A DNA stretch of 64,000 nt from Lachnospiraceae bacterium (lineage in GTDB: Bacteria; Bacillota; Clostridia; Lachnospirales; Lachnospiraceae): NCBI GenBank assembly GCA_022845955.1, contig AP025576.1:1054001-1118000 (forward strand). The letters run 5' to 3'. This document shows, one piece after another, positions 51,275-61,153 of the stretch (position 1 is its first letter; every line of letters starts with the position of its first letter). Under the pieces are notes generated by a model that was given only the letters and a program-made list of their open reading frames with translations, was not told where the DNA came from and did no database searches. Made by a program: the position numbers and the translations under genes.

Positions 51275-52771
51275 ATGGGGACATTACAATTTCATATGGA
51301 CGCGGATGCGCCGAAGACCGCTTTTGTGCATTATTGGGAAAAATGTGTGGGGTCCTGCCACGGCTATACGGCCCTTCGTGAGGACTACAGGAAACAGCTT
51401 GAAAAGGCGGCGGGGGATATTGGTTTTCAGTATGTAAGATTCCATGGAATCCTTAATGATGACATGTGTGTTGTTCAGGAAAACAGGCCGGGGGAATATA
51501 CCTATAATTTCTTTAATATTGATAATATCTTTGATTTCCTTCTGCGTATAGGCATGAAACCCTTTATGGAAATCGGTTTTATGCCGACCCCCTTTGCTTC
51601 CGGGGAGCAGACGTGTTTCCACTATAAGGGAAATGTTACGGTGCCGAAGGATTATCAGGCATGGGATAGTTTTATTGCGGAAATGATGAGACATTTTATC
51701 TGCAGATATGGTCTGGCTGAGGTGCGGCAATGGTATTTTGAGGTGTGGAACGAACCGAATCTGAAATTCTTTTTTGCAGGAGATCAGAAGGATTATTTTA
51801 CTCTTTATGAACACACAGCGAGGGCTATTAAGTCCGTGGATACAGGGCTGCAGGTTGGAGGACCGGCAACGGCAATCAATGCATGGATACCGGAACTGAT
51901 CGATTACTGTACACAGAACGGGGTTCCTCTGGACTTTATATCCACACATCATTATCCTACGGATGATCCGCTCTGGAACAGCGGGATGAGCCTGGAAGCT
52001 TTCTTTGCTGATATCGAAAAAAAAGCGAAGGAGGGGCATTCGGAGGAGATACATAAGCAGGCGACCGTCTACCGGAGGGGGATTTTAAAGGAGATGACAG
52101 AGAGGGCCAGAAAGGATGCGGGGGATTATCCCCTTTATTATACGGAATGGAACACTTCCGCATCTTTGCCCGATGATGTACATGATTATCCATACAGCGC
52201 CGCTCTTGTAACGAAGACGGTAATCGATAATATCGGTCTGGTGGATGCATATTCCTTCTGGACCTTTACCGATATTTTTGAAGAGCATGCCCAGCATTGC
52301 GGGGAATTTCACGGCGGTTTTGGGCTGCAGACCGTGCATGGAATCCCAAAGCCTGCTTATCGTGCATTTGAGCTGCTGCACCGTATGGGAAGTGAAAGGT
52401 ATCCGGCAATGGAAGAACAGGGAAACGTGGGAATGCTTGCGGCTTCAGGGCGTGACGGCGGGCTTTGCGTCCTGGCTTATAATCAGCAGATTCCGGATCA
52501 GCCTGCGGGAAAAGAAACCGTTGAACTGCAAATAGATAACTGTAGTGTTACTTGTGCGGAAATTTTCCGTATTGATGAGGAGCATGGAAATGCAAGAAAG
52601 CTGTGGGATAACATGGGATGTCCGGAATATCCGGATGCAGATCAGATGGGAAGGCTGTATCAGGCATCTGTGCTTGGCAGGGAAGAACTGGCTATCCGGA
52701 AAACAGAAACGGGAATCAAAGTGGAATTTGAAATCCCGGAATATGGGGTTGCTCTCATCCAATTAAAGTAA
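51275..52771 (+). CDS. GH39 beta-xylosidase, cytoplasmic
   Basis: The enzyme removes xylose from the non-reducing end of xylo-oligosaccharides with retention of configuration. The 498-residue protein shows the GH39 blocks YVRFHGILNDDMCVV, the acid/base Glu160 in FEVWNEPN and the nucleophile Glu291 in YTEWNTS; the spacing matches the family. There is no signal peptide. GGGAGGT precedes the ATG. It is followed within 15 bases by the GH35-like gene. The divergent AraC regulator and the MalEFG-type importer make up the rest of the locus. Confidence 0.92.
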   Translation: MGTLQFHMDADAPKTAFVHYWEKCVGSCHGYTALREDYRKQLEKAAGDIGFQYVRFHGILNDDMCVVQENRPGEYTYNFFNIDNIFDFLLRIGMKPFMEIGFMPTPFASGEQTCFHYKGNVTVPKDYQAWDSFIAEMMRHFICRYGLAEVRQWYFEVWNEPNLKFFFAGDQKDYFTLYEHTARAIKSVDTGLQVGGPATAINAWIPELIDYCTQNGVPLDFISTHHYPTDDPLWNSGMSLEAFFADIEKKAKEGHSEEIHKQATVYRRGILKEMTERARKDAGDYPLYYTEWNTSASLPDDVHDYPYSAALVTKTVIDNIGLVDAYSFWTFTDIFEEHAQHCGEFHGGFGLQTVHGIPKPAYRAFELLHRMGSERYPAMEEQGNVGMLAASGRDGGLCVLAYNQQIPDQPAGKETVELQIDNCSVTCAEIFRIDEEHGNARKLWDNMGCPEYPDADQMGRLYQASVLGREELAIRKTETGIKVEFEIPEYGVALIQLK

Positions 52772-52785
52772 AAGAGGTGAAAAAT

Positions 52786-54336
52786 ATGGAAACAGCAAAA
52801 AAAAGAATTCCCTGTATTGCGCCGGACGCTAATGGCATTCCGGTATTGTACGTACAGGGGGAGCCTTTCCTGGTACTGGGGGGTGAGCTGCATAATTCCT
52901 CTTCCTCCAGCCTGGAATTTATGGAGAAGGAGGTCTGGCCGTATATCCGTCAGTTTTCCATGAATACTGTGATACTGCCCATAGCCTGGGAGAGTATAGA
53001 AGCCGGAGAAGGTTGTTTTGATTTTACGCTGCTGGAAGGGATTCTGTCACAGGCCAGGAGGGAAAAGGTAAGAATTGTATTATTATGGTTCGGACTGTGG
53101 AAAAACGGGGAAAGTTTTTATGTCCCTTCCTGGGTGAAGGAAGATGACAGGCGCTTTTTCAGGGCGTGTTATGGAGCAGGAAGGCCGTCCAACACGGTTT
53201 CCCCCTTCTGCAGGGAGGCGGTGGAAGCGGACAAAAAGGCATTCTGCAGACTGATGGAATTCCTGCGTGAAACCGATGAGGAAGAACAGACCGTCATTAT
53301 GGTACAGGTCGAAAATGAAATTGGCTTTCTGAAGGCGGAAAGGGATTATTCCGATACGGCGCAGGAGGAATATGGGAAATCAGTGCCGGAGGAAATCCGG
53401 GAGCTGTACGGAAAGGAGGGGAACTGGGAGCAGGCGCTCGGTGAGGATGCGCCGGAATACTTTATGGCATATCATTATGCGCGGGATGTGGAAGAAATAG
53501 CGTCGGCGGGAAAACGTATCTATCCTTTGCCGATGTATGTGAATGCCTGGCTGGAGCAGCACCCTGACCGGCCGGGATGTTATCCGTCGGGAGGGCCGGT
53601 AGGGAAACTGGTTCCGCTCTGGAAGAATACAGCGCCTTCTCTGGATCTGATCGCGCCGGATATTTATCTGCCCGATCTGAAAGGCGTATGCGAGGAATAC
53701 AGTGTATGCGGGAATCCGCTGTTTATTCCTGAGGCGAGAAGAGATCCGGTTACCGCGTCGAATGCCTTCTATGCATTTGGCGGAATGAATGCACTTGGAT
53801 TTTCGCCGTTTGCGGTAGAAGATTTTCTTCGGGAGGAAAAGGAAGGCCCGGATGCCTCGCTTCTTGCCGCGCTGAATATTGAAGCGGATGGTTTTTCCTG
53901 TCTTGGTACCGGACCTTATCTGGTAAAGAGCTATCAGGTTCTGAATGAACTTTATCCGCTTTTGCTGAAACGGCGTGGGACTGACCGGATGACCGGCTTT
54001 ATCAGAAGGAATCCCTATGAAAAGGGGAGCATTATTCCCATGGATGGTTATGACCTTCAGCTGGATTATCTTTCGGGGAAAATGGGAGAGCCGGGCAGCG
54101 CCGGAATTATTTTCAGGGAAGAAAACGGCTTTTATATTTCCGGCTGTCAGGTGCGCTTTACCCCTCTGCCCAAAAAAGGGAGCGGTACCTATCTCACCAT
54201 TGTAGGTCTGGAGGAAGGCAGATTTAAAGCTGGCAGCTGGGTAAGGGGACGTGTGCTTAACGGAGACGAATTAAATGATATGACACTTAAAAGTATGGCA
54301 GAAACCAAATATGTGAGAATCTGCATACACAGGTAG
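52786..54336 (+). CDS. GH35-like beta-galactosidase with DUF5597-type tail
   Basis: This 516-residue cytoplasmic glycosidase is likely active on beta-galactosides or alpha-arabinosides at oligosaccharide ends. The (beta/alpha)8 barrel begins with LVLGGELHNSSS. The acid/base Glu178 lies in VQVENEIG and the nucleophile is probably Glu316 in LFIPEARRD. The DLIAPDIYLPDLKG segment and the beta-rich C-terminal 170 residues fit the DUF5597-carrying subgroup. The ATG follows AGAGGTGA by six bases; a GTG inside that site is rejected as start. It forms an operon with GH39. Confidence 0.85.
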   Translation: METAKKRIPCIAPDANGIPVLYVQGEPFLVLGGELHNSSSSSLEFMEKEVWPYIRQFSMNTVILPIAWESIEAGEGCFDFTLLEGILSQARREKVRIVLLWFGLWKNGESFYVPSWVKEDDRRFFRACYGAGRPSNTVSPFCREAVEADKKAFCRLMEFLRETDEEEQTVIMVQVENEIGFLKAERDYSDTAQEEYGKSVPEEIRELYGKEGNWEQALGEDAPEYFMAYHYARDVEEIASAGKRIYPLPMYVNAWLEQHPDRPGCYPSGGPVGKLVPLWKNTAPSLDLIAPDIYLPDLKGVCEEYSVCGNPLFIPEARRDPVTASNAFYAFGGMNALGFSPFAVEDFLREEKEGPDASLLAALNIEADGFSCLGTGPYLVKSYQVLNELYPLLLKRRGTDRMTGFIRRNPYEKGSIIPMDGYDLQLDYLSGKMGEPGSAGIIFREENGFYISGCQVRFTPLPKKGSGTYLTIVGLEEGRFKAGSWVRGRVLNGDELNDMTLKSMAETKYVRICIHR

Positions 54337-54386
54337 CTGATAAACAGTAATCATAAGGCAGAGAGTACATGCCGGAGGGAACGGAC

Positions 54387-55397
54387 TTGATTGAAGTAAA
54401 GAATCTGACAAAAAGCTACGGGGACAAACTGGCTGTCGATCATATCTCATTTACAGTGAAAGAAGGGGAAATCCTGGGATTCCTGGGGCCGAACGGCGCC
54501 GGCAAATCAACGACTATGAATATGCTTACCGGGTATTTGTCCGCATCATCAGGGGAAATCAGAATCAACGGTACGGATATGGCTGAAAATCCTATAGAAG
54601 CCAAAAAATATATCGGTTACCTGCCGGAATTTCCGCCTCTTTATACGGATATGACTGTGGAGGAGTATCTGCGGTTTATGTACCGTCTGAAAAAGGTATC
54701 CTGCGGCGAAACGAGGGAAGAACATATTGCCGGGATCTGTCAGCAGGTAAGAATTACAGAAGTACAAAAAAGACTGATCCGGAATCTTTCCAAGGGTTAT
54801 AAACAGCGTGTGGGATTTGCACAGGCAATGATCGGGGATCCGAAAATACTGATTCTTGATGAACCGACGGTTGGGCTGGACCCGAATCAGATGATAGAAA
54901 TCAGGTCATTAATTCGTAAACTGGGAAAAAAGCATACGGTGGTTTTATCCTCCCACATTCTGCCGGAAATCCAGGCGGTGTGCGGAAGAATTGTCATTAT
55001 TAACGAGGGCAGGATGATTGCCGATGATACGGAAGAAAACCTGTCCAGAAGGATGGGGGCTTCAGACGGCAGAAAAGGAGGCGGATCCGGGCAGGCGTAC
55101 TTCCGGGTATTGGTGGAAGGACCGCGCAGGGAGGCTGCGGAATATCTGAGGGCTGTGAATGGAGTGTCTGATGTAAGCTTTGAAAGAAGCGTGGAAGAAA
55201 ACGTATTTTCCTTTCTGCTGGAAACCGACGGGAGAACTCCTGTCCGCCGTGCCATTTATGATTGCGTGTCGGGACATGGCTGGAGGCTCCTGGGACTTGA
55301 GAGCAGGGAAATGAACCTGGAAGATATCTTTATGAAGCTGACAACAGGGAATTACAGGGCAGAGCAGACGGGGAAAGAAAAGGGGGAAAGAAAATGA
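54387..55397 (+). CDS. ABC transporter ATPase (GldA/NatA-like)
   Basis: This 336-residue ATPase powers the membrane protein encoded next. It has Walker A GPNGAGKST at about residues 34-42, signature LSKGYKQRV, Walker B ILILDEPTVGLD and the switch His in LSSHI. The C-terminal 100 residues are an extra domain ending in LEDIFMKLT. The start is taken as TTG, six bases behind GGAGGGA, giving MIEVKNLTKSYGD; an ATG 18 bases earlier has no good site. It overlaps the next gene by four bases. This is an export- or efflux-type ATPase, not the missing sugar-import ATPase. Confidence 0.9.
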   Translation: MIEVKNLTKSYGDKLAVDHISFTVKEGEILGFLGPNGAGKSTTMNMLTGYLSASSGEIRINGTDMAENPIEAKKYIGYLPEFPPLYTDMTVEEYLRFMYRLKKVSCGETREEHIAGICQQVRITEVQKRLIRNLSKGYKQRVGFAQAMIGDPKILILDEPTVGLDPNQMIEIRSLIRKLGKKHTVVLSSHILPEIQAVCGRIVIINEGRMIADDTEENLSRRMGASDGRKGGGSGQAYFRVLVEGPRREAAEYLRAVNGVSDVSFERSVEENVFSFLLETDGRTPVRRAIYDCVSGHGWRLLGLESREMNLEDIFMKLTTGNYRAEQTGKEKGERK

Positions 55398-57538
55398 GCG
55401 CAGTATATACAAAGGAACTGTCTTCTTATTTTAAAAATCCCCTGGGATATATATGCCTTGCCGTATATTATTTATTCGGAGGACAGTTTTTGCTCATGCA
55501 GATACAGTACTATGGTACCAACGATATAACAGGAATTTTTTCGAATATGTATGTGGTGGTCCTGCTGACCCTGCCCTTGTTTACTATGAGGCTGCTGTCG
55601 GAAGAAAAAAGGATGCGTACCGATCAGGCCCTTATGACAGCGCCGGTTTCTTTGCATGGGATTGTGGTTGGGAAGTTCTTGGCGGCATATACATTATTTG
55701 CACTGGGAATTTCGGTCTGTGTTATTTATTTTGCGGTGTTAAGCGCATTTTCCTCCCCGCTTTGGAGCGTTTTTCTTGGGAATTTCCTGGGACTGCTTCT
55801 GCTTGGGGCGGCGCTGCTTGCCATAGGATTGTTTGTATCCGCACTGACGGAGAGTCAGATGCTGGCGGCGGTAGGAACCTTTGCATGTATGCTTTTTATC
55901 ATGCTTTTAGATGGGCTTGGGAGGATGCTGCCTTCCGGGCTGGCTTTTCTGGAAAAGCCTTTGGGGGCGCTGTCTTTTTCACAGAGATATTATGATTTTA
56001 CAGCGGGACTCCTGAAGCTTCCCCATGTCGTGTTTTTTCTGAGTGTCATGCTGGTATTTTTGTTTCTGACGGTACGGGTTCTGGATAAGAATCGGTGGAC
56101 GGCAAGCAAAAGGATAAAAAATGCGGCGGTATCCACCGTGGTAACAATTTTCTTTCTGGCAGTAGTGGTACTTTTTAATGTGGTATTTTCACTTCTTATG
56201 GAAAGGCTGCCTTCCATGGATTTAACAGAGGGCAATATTTATGAACTTACGGAGGATTCCCTGGATGTTGTGGAGTCATTGACACAGCCGGTGGAAATCA
56301 TAGTGTGCCATAACGAAGAGGATCTGCGGAGCACGGAATATGGAAAACAGACAGATGAGATCCTTAAGGGATATGCAAGGCATAACGCGGGAATACAGGT
56401 GCGGTTTGCTGATCTGCTGAAGGAACCGGAGCTGGCGGCAGAATATGCGGATTATGGGATACAGAATAACAGCATTATAATAAAGTCGGAAAAACGTATA
56501 AAAATGGTTTCCCTGAATGATTGTGTGGAAATGGAAAGGAATGATTCCAGTTATAGTTATACCTATAAATCAAAAGCGGAACAGGTACTCACCTCTGCAA
56601 TTCTTTATGTAACGGAGGATTCCGTTCTCAGGGTATCGGTGCTTACCGGCCATTCTGAGGCAGGCTGTGCGGATATTATCAATTATCTGGAAGAAAACAA
56701 TTATGTGATTACCCGGCAGAATATAGCTGCAGAGGAAATTAACCCGGAGGCAGAGATCGCTTTTCTGTTTGCACCGATGACGGATTATACGCAGCAGGAG
56801 CTGGAAAAATTGGATCGTTTTCTGGACAATGAAGGGAAATTTGAGAAAAAGCTGATATATGTGGCCTCCCATAACCAGCCGAAGCTGCCTAATCTGGAGA
56901 GCTTTCTGTCAGAATGGGGAATAGGCATCGGGAACAGCCTTATTGTGGAAACAAACCAGAAGAATACCTATGATAAGCAGGGCTTTATGTTCGGTGCGGT
57001 TTTTGACGAAGCGGCACAGCCCTATCTATCCGGGGTAAAAAATCCGTCTCTTCTCTTTGTGGGCTATTATTGCAGGCCGCTCAGCGTACTTTGGGAGGAA
57101 AAGGATAACAGAACGGCTAAGTATCTTGTGAAGGCGCCGGAAAGCTGTTCGTTGTATCAGCCGGATACCGGGGAGGTGAACGGAGAAAATCCTCTGATAA
57201 AAGAAGAATTGGGAATTGTGGTTATTGGCGATCGTCTGAAATATGTGGGGACACAGGAACACCGATCTTACGTTGCAGCATTTGCTTCTGCCGCCATGTT
57301 CACTTCATCGCAGACCGTAAGCAGCAGCTTCAACAATAAAGATTTCACCGTGGAGCTTATCAATTCCCTGGCGGGAAAACAGAAGGGGATCAGCATTCCC
57401 AGTGTGAGTTTCGCCTCGGAACCGCTGCAGATTACGCAGTCTTCCTACACAGCTGTTTCTATCGTGCTGGGAATTCTTTTGCCGGGAATATGCGTTGTAA
57501 CCGGAGCTGCGGTATCGATACGCAGGAGGAGGCTGTGA
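55394..57538 (+). CDS. Fused ABC-2 permease and GldG-type protein
   Basis: This 714-residue protein joins two parts usually coded by separate gliding-type genes. Residues 1-235 are an ABC-2 permease with six membrane segments (LGYICLAVYYLFGGQFLLMQ at the start). After a further membrane segment near 250-272, an extracytoplasmic GldG-like domain runs to about residue 680 (VEIIVCHNEEDL, VSVLTGHSEAG). A last membrane segment (VSIVLGILLPGICVVTGAAV) and a basic tail close it. It is translationally coupled to the ATPase on one side and the DUF4340 gene on the other. The cargo of such systems in Firmicutes is unknown; gliding itself is not expected. Confidence 0.85.
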   Translation: MSAVYTKELSSYFKNPLGYICLAVYYLFGGQFLLMQIQYYGTNDITGIFSNMYVVVLLTLPLFTMRLLSEEKRMRTDQALMTAPVSLHGIVVGKFLAAYTLFALGISVCVIYFAVLSAFSSPLWSVFLGNFLGLLLLGAALLAIGLFVSALTESQMLAAVGTFACMLFIMLLDGLGRMLPSGLAFLEKPLGALSFSQRYYDFTAGLLKLPHVVFFLSVMLVFLFLTVRVLDKNRWTASKRIKNAAVSTVVTIFFLAVVVLFNVVFSLLMERLPSMDLTEGNIYELTEDSLDVVESLTQPVEIIVCHNEEDLRSTEYGKQTDEILKGYARHNAGIQVRFADLLKEPELAAEYADYGIQNNSIIIKSEKRIKMVSLNDCVEMERNDSSYSYTYKSKAEQVLTSAILYVTEDSVLRVSVLTGHSEAGCADIINYLEENNYVITRQNIAAEEINPEAEIAFLFAPMTDYTQQELEKLDRFLDNEGKFEKKLIYVASHNQPKLPNLESFLSEWGIGIGNSLIVETNQKNTYDKQGFMFGAVFDEAAQPYLSGVKNPSLLFVGYYCRPLSVLWEEKDNRTAKYLVKAPESCSLYQPDTGEVNGENPLIKEELGIVVIGDRLKYVGTQEHRSYVAAFASAAMFTSSQTVSSSFNNKDFTVELINSLAGKQKGISIPSVSFASEPLQITQSSYTAVSIVLGILLPGICVVTGAAVSIRRRRL

Positions 57539-58944
57539 TGGCGGGAAAAAAGAAAATGCTTTTCAGCCTGTGTGCTGCGCTGCTTATTTTGACAGCGGCC
57601 CTTGTGTTTCTTCTTCATTCAAAAGAAAAGGAAGAAAAACCGGAGGCTTCCGGCGGGACATGTATGCTCACGGATTTTGAGGCTGAGGAAATCAACAGGA
57701 TAAGCATAGAAAATAAAGAAGGTAATTATAGCATTGCAAAGGACGGAAAGGAATGGGTGCTTATCGGCTATGAGGACTATAAAATAGAGGAGGACAGTCT
57801 GGAAACAGCAGTAAGGAATCTTTTGTCCATATCGGCGGATATCATTTTTGAGGAACCCTTTGACAGGAAGGTATACGGGTTGGAGGAGCCGGAGGCTAAG
57901 GTGAATATCAGGGGAAGTTTTGGAGAGACGACACTGTATTTGGGGTCCTTTAATGAAGGTACCTCCTCCTGGTATGTCTGCAAGGAAGGGCAGGACGGAC
58001 TTTTTTCTATCGGAAAGGGGATAGGGGACTGGATGGTGTATTCTCCGTTCGTTTATTTTGATACTACCCTGATCCCCCCTATTGAGCCGCAGACAGAACG
58101 CATGACGGAAAGACTTACGGGAATTGTGGTTGAAAGGCCGGATTTGGAAGAACCGCTTCGGATTGCAGTATCAGAGGAACCGGCGCAGGCTTATATCTCA
58201 TCTTATGAACTTACCAGCCCCGTTCATGTGAAAACCTCTCTGAAGGCGATGAATGAGGAAATTGGTTCCCTGCTGGGGTTTTCCGCGGACAGCGTAAAAG
58301 GATGGTATCAGGAAACAGAGGCTGCGGCGTACGGAATGGATCGGCCGGCTATGGTTATGACGGTAAGCCATGATGGTGTCACGGATACTTTTACTATAGG
58401 TGCAGCGGCAGGAGAGGGTACGGACAGATATATGATATGCAGCAATTCCAAACTGTTGTATACGATAGCAGAGGATAAACTGGTATTTCTCCATGCGAGT
58501 GCAGATGATCTTTTTTTTGAATTGGCGCTGCTTCCAGATATAAATAAGGTGCAGCAGGTATCTCTGAAGCTGGGGGAGGATGAGTTTCTGTTTCTTCTGA
58601 CCCGTCAGGGAAAAGGGCAGGATGGAGAGGAGTTGACGGTTACAGTAAATGGGCAAGAGGTAGATGCGTCTGACTTCCGGAGCTTCTATTCCTTCCTGCT
58701 GGAAGTGGATATTGAGAAAATTAACACAGATGTCCATGAAGGAAATCCTGTGATGAGAATTGATTATATCTATCAGGATGGAACAGGCGATACGGTGGAA
58801 GCGTATCCGCTGGAGGATGCACGGAGAATGGGTGTGGTGGTGAATGGGGAACCGGAATTTGAGGGACGTATTGCGTATCTGGATAAGGTCCGCACGGAAC
58901 TTATCCATCTGCTGACAGGAGAGGAAATAGATACAAATTGGTAA
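57538..58944 (+). CDS. DUF4340 family protein of the Gld-type ABC system
   Basis: This 468-residue protein has one N-terminal membrane anchor (MLFSLCAALLILTAALVFLL) and a large extracytoplasmic part. That part contains repeated beta-rich DUF4340 units (INRISIENKEGNYSIAKDGK, then VYGLEEPEAKVNI; a second copy near residues 240-330 with YGMDRPAMVMTV). The ATG overlaps the previous stop by one base and follows AGGAGG; open frame further upstream overlaps the permease gene. DUF4340 proteins commonly accompany GldA/GldFG-type transporters. Their role is unassigned. Confidence 0.85.
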   Translation: MAGKKKMLFSLCAALLILTAALVFLLHSKEKEEKPEASGGTCMLTDFEAEEINRISIENKEGNYSIAKDGKEWVLIGYEDYKIEEDSLETAVRNLLSISADIIFEEPFDRKVYGLEEPEAKVNIRGSFGETTLYLGSFNEGTSSWYVCKEGQDGLFSIGKGIGDWMVYSPFVYFDTTLIPPIEPQTERMTERLTGIVVERPDLEEPLRIAVSEEPAQAYISSYELTSPVHVKTSLKAMNEEIGSLLGFSADSVKGWYQETEAAAYGMDRPAMVMTVSHDGVTDTFTIGAAAGEGTDRYMICSNSKLLYTIAEDKLVFLHASADDLFFELALLPDINKVQQVSLKLGEDEFLFLLTRQGKGQDGEELTVTVNGQEVDASDFRSFYSFLLEVDIEKINTDVHEGNPVMRIDYIYQDGTGDTVEAYPLEDARRMGVVVNGEPEFEGRIAYLDKVRTELIHLLTGEEIDTNW

Positions 58945-59020
58945 ACAGAAGAAATTCGTACTCAAACTTCGCAACAATTCAGTGAGGGCTGCGCATTTAC
59001 TGTAGACCGGACAGTTATAA

Positions 59021-59067
59021 AAATTCCACGTATGCGGTTCTTTTAGCCGCATACGTGGAATTTTTTC
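59021..59067. terminator. Bidirectional terminator between the DUF4340 gene and the glycyl radical enzyme gene
   Basis: A perfect 17-bp stem (AAATTCCACGTATGCGG and its complement) with a nine-base loop has A on the left and TTTTTT on the right. It serves both convergent operons. Confidence 0.9.
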
Positions 59068-59077
59068 ATGGGCTTCT

Positions 59078-61153
59078 TCAGACCGTAAGCTCCATCCGTT
59101 TAATAATGTGATCCTGGTATTCCTTATCCAGCTCCACAAAATAACCGCTCCAGCCCCATACCCGGACGATGAGGTTATGGTACTTTTCCGGATGCTTCTG
59201 GGCATCCAGCATGGTATCCCGGTTTACCGCGTTGATCTGCATCTGATGGCCGCCCAAATCAATGAAGGATTTTACCAGTGCCGCTACCTTGGTAATGCTT
59301 TCCTCTCCCCGGAAGAGGGTGTCGTGCAGCTCCATGGTGAGGGGGCCGCCGTTGATGGTGTGTTTAAGACACGGCCGGGTAAAGGATTTGACAATAGATA
59401 CCGGTCCCTTGGTGTGGATAAACAGGCTGGGGGAATAGTTGCAGGAAAACCCTTCCCCGGCCCGCCTGCCGTCCGGGGTGGCGCCCATATCCTTGGAATA
59501 CCACAGATAGTACATGGCGGATCCGGTCCCTGCCCGGAAAATACCTCCCCGTTCGTTCTTTTTCCCTTTGACAGCCTGCGCAAAGGCTTCCAGCAGCTCA
59601 CCGGCTATGGTATCGGGCAGTTCTTCATTATTTCCCATTTTAGGCGCTTCATAACGCAGCAGGTGGAGGAGACGGTCAAAGCCGGCAAAATCTGTTTCAC
59701 AGGCTTTCCGTAAATCCGTCCGATCCACCTCACCGGTATCGAAAACGTATTTTTTGATAGCTGCCAGGGAATCAGCGGCAGTGGCAAGGCCGGTTCCATG
59801 GAAGCCGTAGTTGTTGTAGACGCCGCCAAGGGAAATGTCCCGTCCGTTTTCCAGGCAGCCTTCCATCATAAGGGACAGGAAAGGCGCCGGGAAAATATAA
59901 AGGTTTTTCGTATTTTCACACATTTCGTCCACCCTGGCCTTCAGATTCTTAACGACTTCCCGGAAAAGGGAATCGTAATCCGGGGCCGTTGCCAGATGTT
60001 CCATTACGGCGGTGCGCATGACATCCGCAAAGCACAAGGCGTCAATATTGGGTATTTCCATCCCCCGTCCCGGAATAATGAATTCCCAGCAGGCGGCAAC
60101 CGCATAATTACGGGCATCCTCCGTTCGATAGCCCAGCTCTTCAAGTCCCGGGATAACCACATCATCATTGGAATACTGGGGGAAACCCAGTCCCTGCTTG
60201 GTCAGCTGCGTACCCAGTTCATAGACGGACAAGGGGGTGTCCCTGCTGACACGGAGGTTGATCTTAGGATCGATCAGACGAAGCTCCAGGCTGGCCTGCA
60301 GGCAGAGACGGGAAAGAAGATGAAAGCCGTCCTTCCCTTCCGGTGTCATGCCGCCGAGAACCATGCTCTGCCCGTTATCGCCCTGCTGCATACCCGGATA
60401 GAGATCACTGTCCAGGTTAAAGGTAAGGAAAAATTCCTCCAGAAGTTCCAGCGCGCTTTCCTCCGTAAGCCTTCCCGCATCCAGATCCGCCTGCAGATAG
60501 GGCATCATATATTGATCAAAACGCCCCAGTGTATTATGGTAATTTCCGGCACACCACATGGTAAAGTGAAGGATACGCTGCAGCTGCAGGGCATCCCGGA
60601 GCGTGTGCGGGGCATCGGAAAGAAGCCGGTCCAAAGAGGCTGCGGACTGTGTGTTCCCTGCGGCGGCTGCAGCGTCACGGTAGCGTGTTGTCAAGGCTTC
60701 CAGTGCCTTCAGGATCGTGAGCTGGCCCTCCGTAAAAGAGACCTTTTCCGGCTGGGAAGCGGCGAGGAACCTCTCCCTGCACTCCTCCAGACGGCGGCGC
60801 ATGCCGGGAAAGCCTGCGCGCAGGAAGCGTGTATAATCCACACAAATGTTGGACAGCTCCCCAAGCTCATGCAGCCGGTAAGAAGCAGCGAGAGCTTCTT
60901 TTTCTTCTACCGTAAACAGGGCCTGGAGTGTGGGATTGGTGCGCAGGAAAAGTATCGTCTGATCCGGGAACAGGAGAGGTTTTTCTTCTTCCAGCATGAA
61001 AACCAGCCTATTTACCGCCCGCTGCGAGTCCGGAAGGTTCTGTTCATGGAAAGCGGCGGCAAGCCGGAAGGGATCACAGGGCTTGCTGCGCTGTTCCCGG
61101 TGGCGGTGTTCTTCTACAAAAAATTTTCGTAAGCGTTGGATCCGATCTGTCAT
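59078..61153 (-). CDS. Glycyl radical enzyme of unknown substrate (PFL-like family)
   Basis: This 691-residue radical enzyme acts after its partner activase places a radical on a glycine near the C-terminus. The radical site is Gly667 in VRVWGWSGYF, where most family members have Ala, Ser or Cys before the glycine and Tyr or Phe after. The thiyl site is Cys355 followed by Glu357 (AACWEFIIPGRG). This CxE layout is like that of glycyl radical dehydratases and lyases, not the Cys-Cys of pyruvate formate-lyase. The protein is shorter than most diol, glycerol or choline enzymes. Its start overlaps the activase end by four bases. A LacI operator covers the operon promoter, which suggests a sugar-derived substrate. 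Confidence 0.85.
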   Translation of the reverse strand: MTDRIQRLRKFFVEEHRHREQRSKPCDPFRLAAAFHEQNLPDSQRAVNRLVFMLEEEKPLLFPDQTILFLRTNPTLQALFTVEEKEALAASYRLHELGELSNICVDYTRFLRAGFPGMRRRLEECRERFLAASQPEKVSFTEGQLTILKALEALTTRYRDAAAAAGNTQSAASLDRLLSDAPHTLRDALQLQRILHFTMWCAGNYHNTLGRFDQYMMPYLQADLDAGRLTEESALELLEEFFLTFNLDSDLYPGMQQGDNGQSMVLGGMTPEGKDGFHLLSRLCLQASLELRLIDPKINLRVSRDTPLSVYELGTQLTKQGLGFPQYSNDDVVIPGLEELGYRTEDARNYAVAACWEFIIPGRGMEIPNIDALCFADVMRTAVMEHLATAPDYDSLFREVVKNLKARVDEMCENTKNLYIFPAPFLSLMMEGCLENGRDISLGGVYNNYGFHGTGLATAADSLAAIKKYVFDTGEVDRTDLRKACETDFAGFDRLLHLLRYEAPKMGNNEELPDTIAGELLEAFAQAVKGKKNERGGIFRAGTGSAMYYLWYSKDMGATPDGRRAGEGFSCNYSPSLFIHTKGPVSIVKSFTRPCLKHTINGGPLTMELHDTLFRGEESITKVAALVKSFIDLGGHQMQINAVNRDTMLDAQKHPEKYHNLIVRVWGWSGYFVELDKEYQDHIIKRMELTV

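Noticed and set aside
59798..61132. 444-codon plus-strand open frame opposite the glycyl radical enzyme gene
   Set aside because: It is antisense to conserved radical-enzyme blocks and has no ribosome site.
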